A stretch of DNA of 64,000 nt, from positions 2,480,001 through 2,544,000 of the forward strand of contig OZ241870.1 of the NCBI GenBank assembly GCA_965202875.1, read 5' to 3'. The DNA is from HK1 sp965202875. GTDB taxonomy: Bacteria > Pseudomonadota > Gammaproteobacteria > HK1. The translations under genes and the position numbers were made by a program. Positions within the stretch are counted from its first letter, which is position 1; every line of letters starts with the position of its first letter. The notes beneath the pieces are model-generated. The model had not been told where the DNA came from and did not search any database. It worked only from the letters and a program-made list of their open reading frames with translations. Positions 48,501 to 55,500 of this stretch are shown here, in pieces.

Positions 48501-48880
48501 ACGATGTGCAACGATCTCTCTCCGGTGCGCTGCTCGATTGGGCGCTCAACCGCCACGCCCCGGACGAGCGAGGGCGCCCGCGGCGGCATGAGGCCCATGT
48601 ACGCGATGGGGCGATCTGCGCCGCGGTCGAGGACTTGGTTGCTCAAGGGGTCCCGGCGACTCGCAACGGCGCTTCCCCGGCCCGCTCCGCGTGCGATGTA
48701 GTCTCGGAGGCGTTTGGCTCGAACCCCGCCCGGGCGGCGGTCGCGCCGGGCAGGGCTCGATCAGGCGCGCGGCGGTCCCGGGCGGTCCCGGGCGGTCCCC
48801 GGGCACTCCCTGACGCGGCGGCGGTATCGCAAACCGGCAAGGGCTCCGAAGACTGGCGGGAAAGACGCTCTCGCGCTTGA
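48497..48880 (+). CDS. Hypothetical protein of the integrative element
   Basis: A 127-residue frame from a GTG whose GTGA overlaps the end of the preceding open frame. It begins VNDVQRSLSGALLDWALNRHAP and contains AAVEDLVAQGVPATRNGASPARSACDVVSEAFGSNP, then an Arg/Ala-rich tail. No family recognised. Confidence 0.4.
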   Translation: MNDVQRSLSGALLDWALNRHAPDERGRPRRHEAHVRDGAICAAVEDLVAQGVPATRNGASPARSACDVVSEAFGSNPARAAVAPGRARSGARRSRAVPGGPRALPDAAAVSQTGKGSEDWRERRSRA

Positions 48881-49035
48881 AAACAAGGCGTTTCACGTAG
48901 GCCACCAAACCTCCCGGATTGGATGAGCCCAGGATTCACGGCGCTGCGGGAGCAGCAGGAGGGACACAAAAATAACCGTGAATCTTCGTCTTGTATGCTC
49001 CCGGCCACTCCCGCATGGAACAGAGGAGTCCATCA
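48881..49035. promoter_or_regulatory. Leader region before the AlpA-like gene
   Basis: Contains the variant AAAACAAGG repeat at 48880 and is less GC-rich than its surroundings, as expected for a control region of the gene cluster that starts at 49036. No defined promoter was assigned. Confidence 0.35.
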
Positions 49036-49260
49036 ATGGCTTACCGACTTTTGCCGCTTGCCGAGGTGGCGGAGCGCACGTGCCTGAGCAAAAGCGCCAT
49101 CTACGTGAAAATCAGCCTGGGAGAATTCCCGAGGTCGGTCCCCTTGGGTGAGCGCTCGCGCGCCTGGCTCGAACACGAGATCGACGCCTGGATTGAGGAG
49201 CGCATGCAGGCCCGCGATCAGAAGCACGCCCGCCGGAAAAGCCGCGCGGCGGCGGGATGA
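49036..49260 (+). CDS. AlpA-family excisionase/transcription regulator
   Basis: A 74-residue protein: AYRLLPLAEVAERTCLSKSAIY then EFPRSVPLGERSRAWLEHEIDAWIEERM, the AlpA winged helix. AlpA-like proteins activate or direct excision in P4-type elements. The ATG at 49036 has GAGGAG at good distance. The first gene of a tightly packed run to 54196. Confidence 0.93.
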   Translation: MAYRLLPLAEVAERTCLSKSAIYVKISLGEFPRSVPLGERSRAWLEHEIDAWIEERMQARDQKHARRKSRAAAG

Positions 49261-49263
49261 ATC

Positions 49264-49575
49264 GTGCCCAAAGAAAAGCGCCCGGCCGCGAGCAGAGCGG
49301 ACCGGGCGCCGAAGGAGCCGCGGAAGGCGGCGCCTGAGAGCTTCGCGCCTGTAGGGCGGTCCTGCAACCCCGAGACCCACGGCGAGGCTTCCTCGGCGCC
49401 TGCCGCGGCGGATGCCTGCCCGTGCTGTGGCTGGCGCGGGAGTCCGCTCGCCCGGCCCTGCCGCGTCCTGCGCTTCCCTGGCGGTGACCGCGTGCCCTGC
49501 CGGCGGTGCGCCGATGGCGCCTGCCCTGCCGGACGCTGGCGGTGTGCGGGTCCCGGGCCGGGCGCGGCGCCATGA
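49264..49575 (+). CDS. Small Cys-rich protein
   Basis: A 103-residue frame from a GTG 3 bp after the AlpA-like gene. The first half is Lys/Arg/Ala-rich; the second has CPCCGWRGSP and CRRCADGACP, possible zinc sites. The stop is shared with the next start (ATGA at 49572), supporting translation. No family recognised. Confidence 0.5.
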   Translation: MPKEKRPAASRADRAPKEPRKAAPESFAPVGRSCNPETHGEASSAPAAADACPCCGWRGSPLARPCRVLRFPGGDRVPCRRCADGACPAGRWRCAGPGPGAAP

Positions 49576-50516
49576 ACGCACGGCCCCGCGGACCCCTGCC
49601 CGACGTCGAGGATTGGGCGGCCCGGCTCGATCTGCGCCACCGGAGCGGCGAGTACGCGGGTCCCTGTCCGGTGTGCGGCGGGACGGACCGCTTCCACGTG
49701 CGACGCGGCCGGGGCGGCGCCGCGCTGGTGGGCTGCCGGGGGTGCATCGACGGCCAGCCGAAGGCGGTCCGGCGCGAGGCGTTCGGGCGGGTGCTCCGGG
49801 TGGCGTTCCCGGAGCGGTCCCGGTCCGGGGCGGGTGATTCGCCGTCCTGGACCGCGCAACCGCCCCGGAGGGCGCCTGAGCGCGATTCCGGGCCGGACGA
49901 TGCCGATGCCCGGCGCGAGTTCGCGCGGCGTGTCTGGGAGCGGGCAAGACCGCTTGCCGACACGCTCGCCGAAACCTACCTGCACGCTCGCGGTGTCGGG
50001 CACGTCGCCGGAGCGCCTTCTCTGCGCTTCGCCGCGGGGCTCTCGCATCCGGACACACCTGGGCGCTTCCCCTGCCTTGTCGCCCGCGTACAGGACGCTC
50101 ACGACGCCTTCTTGGGCGTGCAACGGACCTATCTCGCGGCGGACGGCGCCGGCAAAGCCAACGTCGAATCGGTCCGCGCCAGTCTGGGGAGCCTGAGCGG
50201 CGGTGCGGTCCGGCTGGCGGCGCCGGAGGACGGGCGCCTGCTCGTGGGCGAGGGCATCGAGTCGACCGCGGCGGCGATGGCGCTGATCGGCCTGCCGGGT
50301 TGGGCAACGCTCGGCACGCCCGGGCTGAAGGCGATCCAGCTCCCGGAGCACGTTCGCGACGTGGTGATCGCGGCCGATCGCGATGCGGACGGACTGGAAG
50401 CCGCGGCGGCCCTGGCCCGCCGGCTCGAAGCGGACGGTCGGGACGTGGAGATCCGCCCCCCGCCCAAGGGCGACTTCAACGATGCGCTGCTCCTGGCGCA
50501 GAAGGCGGCGCCATGA
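49572..50516 (+). CDS. TOPRIM-type DNA primase of the integrative element
   Basis: A 314-residue primase: zinc-binding N-terminus CPVCGGTDRFHVRRGRGG with a later CRGC, then a TOPRIM domain with LLVGEGIESTAAAMAL (catalytic Glu) and DVVIAADRDADGLEAA (DxD), followed by GDFNDALL. It primes DNA synthesis for the element or its relatives. Overlaps both neighbours by ATGA. Confidence 0.9.
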   Translation: MNARPRGPLPDVEDWAARLDLRHRSGEYAGPCPVCGGTDRFHVRRGRGGAALVGCRGCIDGQPKAVRREAFGRVLRVAFPERSRSGAGDSPSWTAQPPRRAPERDSGPDDADARREFARRVWERARPLADTLAETYLHARGVGHVAGAPSLRFAAGLSHPDTPGRFPCLVARVQDAHDAFLGVQRTYLAADGAGKANVESVRASLGSLSGGAVRLAAPEDGRLLVGEGIESTAAAMALIGLPGWATLGTPGLKAIQLPEHVRDVVIAADRDADGLEAAAALARRLEADGRDVEIRPPPKGDFNDALLLAQKAAP

Positions 50517-52657
50517 CGGCGCGAGTCTGTGAATGGGACGGATGCGAGGCCGAGGTCACCGGACGGAGCAAGCGGTGTCCCGAGCATCAAGTGGAGCATC
50601 GGGGCGAGACGGACTCCGCCCGCAAGCGGCCGGCTCGAAATGCGGACAAATGCGGACAAGCCGCGTCCGCATTTGCGGCGGTGTCTCCCGACGAGGCGGA
50701 CCGCGAGGCGGCGGCCATCAAGGCCCTGAAACGGGCCAGCCTGCCCGAGGACCTGATAGAGCGCACGAAGGCGGATCCCGGCGCTCCGTTCGAGGAAGCG
50801 GACAAGCTCGCCAAGATGCGCACCGAGGCCCCTGCCGATTGGGCGCGGGTCAGGGGGGAATTCAAGAGAAAGACCGATGTTTCGCTCGGCGATCTCGAGC
50901 GGGCGATGGGCAACGTGGGGAATGGGGACGGCGACGGAGAGAACGTACGCCCGACGCAAGCCGGCCAGCTCATCGCCATCGCCGAGGCCGGATGCACGCT
51001 GTTCCACTGCGGCGAGGATGCGTTCGCCGAGATTGAGAACGACGGGCATTGCGAGACGTGGCCCGTGCGCTCGCGCGGCTTCCGCCAGTGGCTTCAGCTT
51101 CGCCACCTGGATGAACACGGCGGCGCCACGAGCCACGAGGCGCTGCACTCGGCGCGGGACACGATTGAAGCGAAGGCGCGGTTCAAGGCGCCGGCGTGCG
51201 AGGTCTCCCGGCGGGTCGGCGCGGCGAACGGCGCCCTGTATCTCGATCTGTGCAATCCGAAATGGCAGGCGATCGAGGCGGACTCGAAGGGGTGGCGGCT
51301 CGTCGATCGCCCGTCCGTGCGGTTCATCCGCTCGCGGACCGCGCGCGAGCTGCCCACCCCTGAGCGCGGCGGCGGTATCGGCGACCTCCGCCCGTTTCTC
51401 AATCTCACCGAGGAAGACTTCACCCTCGCCGTGGACTGGCTGCTGGCGGCGATGCGCAACAAAGGGCCGTATCCGGTGCTGGTGCTGACGGGTGAGCAAG
51501 GCTCTGCCAAGAGCACCTGCGCCCGGATGCTGCGCGCCCTCGTCGACCCGAGCGAGGCGCCGCTTCGTTCGGTCCCGCGCAACGAGCACGATCTGTTCAT
51601 CGCGGCCCGGAACGCGCATGTACTCGCCTTCGACAACCTGAGCAGGATGCTCGCGTGGCTGTCGGATGCCCTGTGCCGGCTATCGACGGGCGGCGGCTAC
51701 GCGGCGCGCGAGCTCTACTCCGACGATGAGGAGGTCGTGATCAGCGCGCAACGGCCGCTGATCCTGAACGGCATCGACGAGGTCGTCGCACGCGGCGATC
51801 TGGCGGACCGCGCCATCTTCCTGACGCTGAGCGCGATTCCCGATGCGGACCGCGAGCCGGAGGCGGATCTGTGGGCACGGTTCGAGGAGGCTCGCCCGCG
51901 CATCCTCGGCGCCCTGCTCGATGCGCTCGTCGAAGGGTTGCGGCGGCTTCCGGACGTCACGTTCGAGCGGCTGCCGCGGATGGCGGACTTCGCGAAGTGG
52001 GCGGTGGCCTGCGAGGGCGCCATCTTCGAGGCCGGCGCGTTCATGCAGGCGTACACGGGGAACCGCGCCGGCGCCGTCGAGGCGGTGATCGACGCGAGCC
52101 CGGTCGCCAGCGCGATCCGCGAGCTGATGCAGTCCCGCGGGCCGGCGGCGACATGGGAAGGCTCTGCGACCGAGCTGCTTGCCGAATTGGAATCCCGCGT
52201 CGATGAGAGGGTGGCGAAGGGCAAGGAATGGCCCAAAACCGCTCGGGCGTTGAGCGCGACCGTGAACCGCGTCAGCTCGGTGCTTCGTCCGGCGGCCATC
52301 AAGATAGAGCGGGAGAAGCTCGGGGGTGGGAGGCGGAATCTGCTCATTTCTGTGCTGCCCGAAAGTACCTGCAAATTTGCGCCCGTTGCGCCCGTTGCGC
52401 CCAACCCCCTGAAAAGACGGGGCGACGGCGGGCGCAAACGGGCGCAAACGGGCGCAAATCGGGCGCAAACGGAGGGCGCTGACACTACAACGGGCGCAAC
52501 GGGCGCAACGGGCGCAAATTTGCGCATGTTTTCGGGGAACGGCAAGGAAAGACCCGTCCAACCGCCCGCGCTGCCATCCCAACCGCCCGGCACGGCGACC
52601 CTGGGCGAGGCGAGCAGGAAGGCGGATGCCTACCGGAGGGCGACAGATGGCGAGTAA
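50513..52657 (+). CDS. Replicative-helicase-like ATPase of the integrative element
   Basis: A 714-residue protein. N-terminal CEWDGCEAEVTGRSKRCPEHQ looks zinc-binding. The ATPase part has Walker A LTGEQGSAKSTCARM near residue 323 and DDEEVVISAQRPLILNGIDEVVARGDLADRAIFL, like the D5/DUF927-type helicases of phages and islands. The stretch NADKCGQAASA (about 41-51) and the tail TGATGATGAN lie in DNA repeats (50638-50682 and 52378-52527). It follows the primase with an ATGA overlap. Confidence 0.82.
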   Translation: MTARVCEWDGCEAEVTGRSKRCPEHQVEHRGETDSARKRPARNADKCGQAASAFAAVSPDEADREAAAIKALKRASLPEDLIERTKADPGAPFEEADKLAKMRTEAPADWARVRGEFKRKTDVSLGDLERAMGNVGNGDGDGENVRPTQAGQLIAIAEAGCTLFHCGEDAFAEIENDGHCETWPVRSRGFRQWLQLRHLDEHGGATSHEALHSARDTIEAKARFKAPACEVSRRVGAANGALYLDLCNPKWQAIEADSKGWRLVDRPSVRFIRSRTARELPTPERGGGIGDLRPFLNLTEEDFTLAVDWLLAAMRNKGPYPVLVLTGEQGSAKSTCARMLRALVDPSEAPLRSVPRNEHDLFIAARNAHVLAFDNLSRMLAWLSDALCRLSTGGGYAARELYSDDEEVVISAQRPLILNGIDEVVARGDLADRAIFLTLSAIPDADREPEADLWARFEEARPRILGALLDALVEGLRRLPDVTFERLPRMADFAKWAVACEGAIFEAGAFMQAYTGNRAGAVEAVIDASPVASAIRELMQSRGPAATWEGSATELLAELESRVDERVAKGKEWPKTARALSATVNRVSSVLRPAAIKIEREKLGGGRRNLLISVLPESTCKFAPVAPVAPNPLKRRGDGGRKRAQTGANRAQTEGADTTTGATGATGANLRMFSGNGKERPVQPPALPSQPPGTATLGEASRKADAYRRATDGE
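50638..50682. repeat. GCGGACAA repeat cluster 1
   Basis: ATGCGGACAA twice in a row, then the inverted TCCGCATTTGCG: direct and inverted copies within 45 bp of coding DNA. An almost identical cluster is at 52746-52830. Confidence 0.75.
52378..52527. repeat. GGGCGCAA iteron-like cluster
   Basis: TTGCGCCCG three times, then after about 40 bp CGGGCGCAAA about four times, and again ACGGGCGCA three times before AAATTTGCGC. About ten copies of a 9-mer in both orientations, inside the 3' end of the helicase-like gene. Confidence 0.8.
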
Positions 52658-53270
52658 ACGGCGCAGATCCAGGCATCGAGGCCGCCCCGCGCCGAGCGAG
52701 GGGCGGGCCGACCTGGACGGCTCCGCAGCATGCGCGGGCGCCGCAAATGCGGACACGACGGGCGCAAATGCGGACAAATGCGGACAAGCCGCGTCCGCAC
52801 TTTCCGTGTCCGCATTTGCGCCCGCGGTGGCCCGGCTGTGGGAGGCGGCGACATGCGCGGATGCGACTCCCGCCCGGGTCTACCTGGAACGTTGCGGGTG
52901 CTGGCCCGGTCGTCACGTCCGGGCGCCCTTGCCGGCTGACTCGGTGCGCTGGCTGACCCGTGAAGCCGCCCCTGAGCCTGACGCGGCGGCCGGCTGGCAT
53001 GGACTCCCGCCCGGCGCTGCCGGCGCCGTGGTGTTCGCCTGGCGGCGGTCCGGCGTGCAGGACGGTCCGCCCGTCGCGGTGCGCCTCGTTGCGCTCGATG
53101 CCCGCAGCTTCCCCGTGCGGGAGGCGCGATCGACGGTCGGGAGTCGCGCCGGCGCGATGCCGCCGCCTGATTCGGAGGTACGCACATGCCCCCCAAGGCG
53201 CGATCGACGGTCGGGAGTCGCGCCGGCGCGATGTTCCGGGCCGGGGACCTGCGCGACGAGGGTGCGGTGA
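52647..53270 (+). CDS. Primase-like protein, C-terminus altered by a tandem duplication
   Basis: A 207-residue frame starting within the end of the helicase-like gene. LWEAATCADATPARVYLERCGCWPG and GWHGLPPGAAGAVVFAWRRSG with ARSTVGSRAGAM resemble the N-terminal part of phage-type TOPRIM primases (DUF7146-like). After the first ARSTVGSRAGAM the frame runs into PPPDSEVRTCPPRRDRR, caused by a 74-bp duplication; the original continuation seems to be in the next small gene (MFRAGDLRDEG). Confidence 0.6.
   Translation: MASKRRRSRHRGRPAPSEGRADLDGSAACAGAANADTTGANADKCGQAASALSVSAFAPAVARLWEAATCADATPARVYLERCGCWPGRHVRAPLPADSVRWLTREAAPEPDAAAGWHGLPPGAAGAVVFAWRRSGVQDGPPVAVRLVALDARSFPVREARSTVGSRAGAMPPPDSEVRTCPPRRDRRSGVAPARCSGPGTCATRVR
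52746..52830. repeat. GCGGACAA repeat cluster 2
   Basis: Three ATGCGGACA units, one GGGCGCAAATG, then inverted GTCCGCA units and TTTGCGCCC. The central AAATGCGGACAAGCCGCGTC is shared with cluster 1. Confidence 0.78.
53122..53233 (+). repeat. 38-bp exact direct repeat, period 74 bp
   Basis: AGGCGCGATCGACGGTCGGG and the next 18 bases occur at 53122-53159 and 53196-53233. Both copies encode ARSTVGSRAGAM, in different global frames because 74 is not a multiple of three. The spacer carries GGAGGT and an ATG. Confidence 0.95.
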
Positions 53271-53359
53271 CGGTCCAGGCGAACGACGAAGGCGACCGGC
53301 CGCACGCGAACGGATGGCTTGAGACCCCTTGGCTCGAGGTCCTGGAAGGGAAGCGGTGA
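53186..53359 (+). CDS. 57-residue protein made from the duplicated end of the primase-like gene
   Basis: ATG at 53186 after GGAGGT at ideal spacing; reads PPKARSTVGSRAGAMFRAGDLR then GDRPHANGWLETPWLEVLEGKR. Its first part repeats the end of the upstream frame and the rest is the likely original C-terminus. The stop overlaps a downstream GTG (GTGA). Confidence 0.6.
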   Translation: MPPKARSTVGSRAGAMFRAGDLRDEGAVTVQANDEGDRPHANGWLETPWLEVLEGKR

Positions 53360-53565
53360 CGCACGAGGATCTCGAGGGGACGCACGACGACGTCGGCCAG
53401 GGCCGGCGGGCGCTGGCGTGGTGGAGTGACCCGGCGGCCGATGGGCCGGGCGGATGGACGGCCCGCGATGCGGAGGTTGCGCGCGCGGGGCTGCTGCGAC
53501 GCCTGCCGCGGGCCGTTCTCCCGCGGCGCGGCGGTGACGACGAAGCGGGAGGGAGGCATGACTGA
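53356..53565 (+). CDS. Small hypothetical protein
   Basis: A 69-residue frame from the GTG in GTGA at 53356. EDLEGTHDDVGQGRRALAWW is followed by GWTARDAEVARAG. A competing frame in its second half reads CCDACRGPFSRGAAVTTKREGG into the next gene, so a frameshift is possible here. No family recognised. Confidence 0.4.
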   Translation: MTHEDLEGTHDDVGQGRRALAWWSDPAADGPGGWTARDAEVARAGLLRRLPRAVLPRRGGDDEAGGRHD

Positions 53566-53734
53566 CGAGCATCGAAAGCTGGCCGACGAGTGGGCGCGGG
53601 AGCTGACGACGAAGCGCGGGCTCGATCTGCTCACCGTCGAGCGTTTCGCCGCGGTTCTGGTGGATCGCGCCCGCTACCGCATCCAGTCCGGAACCGGCGA
53701 AGCGGCGAAGCGCAAGGGGAGGGGCCGGCGATGA
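53558..53734 (+). CDS. Small helical hypothetical protein
   Basis: 58 residues: MTDEHRKLADEWARELTTKRG then LLTVERFAAVLVDRARYRIQSG and a basic tail. GGGAGGGAGG precedes the ATG closely, and the stop is shared with the next start (ATGA). No family recognised. Confidence 0.55.
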   Translation: MTDEHRKLADEWARELTTKRGLDLLTVERFAAVLVDRARYRIQSGTGEAAKRKGRGRR

Positions 53735-54196
53735 AGCCGCGGCGGCCGATTCTGAGACTCCGCAACGCGCCATCGTCCGGGGAGAGGCGAACCAGTGCGG
53801 ACGCGGGCGTGTCCGCCTGTGCGTCGTCACCGGAGACCGCGCCGGGGATGCCCGCGCCGGCGACGTGGCGCGAGCGCATGGCGGCGGAGGTCGAGGCCCT
53901 GACCGGCGGGCATGCCCCCGGTGCTCGGCCCTCTGCGCGCGGGCGGCCCGTGGATGCCCTTCACGCTCGGCCTGCGCGACGCCTTCATGGTGCGCTACCC
54001 CGAAGCCGACGAAGACCGTGTGCGGCGGCTGTTCGCCCGGCTCTGCGCCAGTGACGGGTATCTCCGGGCGCTGGCCCGCGAAGGCGCGAGGCGTCACGAC
54101 CTGGAGGGATGTCCGCTCGGGCCGGTGAGCGATGCGCACCGCACGCGGGCGGCGCAGCAGATCGAAGCACGACGCGCGAAGGGAGCGAGGGCATGA
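53731..54196 (+). pseudogene. ProQ/FinO-like RNA chaperone, frame split near 53910
   Basis: The first frame (from 53731) gives a basic, disordered N-terminus ending WRERMAAEVEALTGGHA. The second (from 53912) gives MPFTLGLRDAFMVRYPEADEDRVRRLFARL, CASDGYLRALAREGARRHDLEG and GPVSDAHRTRAAQQIEARR, which fits a ProQ/FinO domain, whose hallmark is the -YL-AL--G--R-DLDG---G-V- end. The two parts overlap out of frame: a single-base change, or translation of the second from its own ATG. Such proteins bind structured RNAs on plasmids and islands. Confidence 0.65.
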
Positions 54197-54480
54197 CGGC
54201 GCAGATCGCGGCGTATGGGCGACTCGGCTCGGACCCGCGCCCGCATGAGACCCGGAGCGGGACGGCGACGTCGACGGCGAGCCTTGCGGTGGGGGTGCCG
54301 GACCGGAGCCGGGATGCCGAGGAAGGCGCAACCGAAACGCTGTAGCTGGCGGTGACGGCGTTCGGGCGGCTCCAATGGAGCCAGTACATGACGCGCGACG
54401 GCGAGACACGCGAGCAGTGGCCGATCGTTGCGGATGCCGTCGTGTCCGCCCGGTCCGTGCGCCCTGGCGGCGGCTCCCGC
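54193..54480 (+). pseudogene. ssb: Single-strand DNA-binding protein gene with stop and internal deletion
   Basis: Opens MTAQIAAYGRLGSDPRPHET, a typical element-encoded SSB start, then SLAVGVPDRSRDAEEGATETL. A TAG follows where family members have Trp (TGG). Beyond it LAVTAFGRL joins directly to QWSQYMTRDGETREQW; about 20 residues normally found between two GRL motifs are missing, as if lost by recombination between them. The start overlaps the previous stop (ATGA). Confidence 0.72.
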
Positions 54481-54674
54481 CTCCGCGGGAGTGACGGGCG
54501 CAAGGGCGACGGGGACAGCTCACGCTCGGGCGGGAACGGGCGGGGTGAAGGCTCGCGCCGGCGGGCTCGCCGAGTGCATCGGCCGGCGCGGCGGGCAGTC
54601 CGGCCAGGGCGGGCGCGCCGCGGCGGGCGGGTCCGGTCCGGGCCCTCCCCGAGGGCGGGTTCGAGCTCGAAGCT

Positions 54675-54974
54675 CTACGGGGCGGGACGCGACCGGGACG
54701 CGTGGCGCCGTTCGGCCGTCGTCCCCGATCCCTCCCCGCGAGGGCGGGGCGCCGGCGCCGGGCGCCGATCCCGGACCGCCACTGGATCCTTCCCCCGCCG
54801 GCGCTCGCGCAGCACCTGCGCCCGATGCCGGATCGCCCCGTAGCTGCGCCCGAGCGCCTCGGCGAGGACGCGCAGCGCGCCGGTGCGTCCACACCGAGGC
54901 CGCCCGCCACGCGCCCAGCGCATGGAGTGGCGCAAGAGCGCATCCTCCGCCCGCGTCCACCGCCGCCCGCCCAT
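54675..54974 (-). CDS. Small SANT/Myb-like or HTH DNA-binding protein
   Basis: 99 residues from the ATG at 54974, with GAAGGGA upstream. GGRRWTRAEDALLRHSMRWARGG then LRVLAEALGRSYGAIRHRAQVLRERRR resembles the helix-turn-helix of small SANT-like regulators in islands (W-T-AED...L--LGRS--A-R-R). A charged tail follows. It reads toward the ssb gene; direct repeats at 55071-55149 lie just upstream and may be its binding sites. Confidence 0.6.
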   Translation of the reverse strand: MGGRRWTRAEDALLRHSMRWARGGRPRCGRTGALRVLAEALGRSYGAIRHRAQVLRERRRGKDPVAVRDRRPAPAPRPRGEGSGTTAERRHASRSRPAP

Positions 54975-55070
54975 CGATCCCTTCCCCGGCCATCGCCTCG
55001 CGTCAAAGTACCGTGAAAACCGTCCCCTCCGAAATCCGCCGCGACCTCGATGTTCGGCGCCGACGGCGCG

Positions 55071-55149
55071 GCGCACGGGACGGTTTTCACGCGCACGGGA
55101 CGGTTTCTTCACGCGCACGGGACGATTTCCAAAACCGTCCCGTGCGCGC
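55071..55149. promoter_or_regulatory. GCGCACGGGACGG direct/inverted repeats, candidate operator
   Basis: GCGCACGGGACG starts at 55071, 55091 and 55113 (20- and 22-bp spacing, both about two helical turns), with an inverted CCGTCCCGTGCGC at 55136-55148 and a further GTGAAAACCGTCCC at 55013. They lie about 100-175 bp upstream of the regulator start at 54974. Confidence 0.75.
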
Positions 55150-55152
55150 AGA

Positions 55153-55167
55153 CCCTGGAAAACAAGG
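55153..55167. repeat. Candidate attachment-site repeat (right)
   Basis: CCCTGGAAAACAAGG, identical to 46845-46859. If both are att sites, the element spans about 8.3 kb. Confidence 0.45.
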
Positions 55168-55500
55168 GGTTCGGGCCGCGGGCGGTCGCGCAGGTGCCTT
55201 GCCTGAAGGCGCGGGCGCGTCCGGACCCGCGCGGCCCGTCATTGCGCGGAATCCTATGTTATGTCAAAAAACAGGCTTCAACCCGCGTCAACCGGGTGTG
55301 CGCGTTCGGCTGCATCGGCCCGTCCGCCGGCGCTCGACGCGGCGCGGGCCTCGTCCCGTCGCCTGGCCAAGCGCCCGCTACCGAAATGCACAACCGCTCG
55401 CGCGTGCGGGCGCGTGCTGGGGCGCGCGCGTCGTGGTTCGGGCTCGATGGCGGGAAGGGCGGGTGAGCTTCCAGCACCGGACGCTATCGGCGAGATATAC
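55168..55500. other. Stretch without a recognisable gene
   Basis: About 330 bases after the candidate right attachment site. Open frames are low-complexity; no motif recognised. Confidence 0.4.

Noticed and set aside
55071..55149. Short direct repeats as a mini CRISPR
   Set aside because: Spacing is only 20-22 bp, with no spacers of usual size, and one copy is inverted; an operator fits better.
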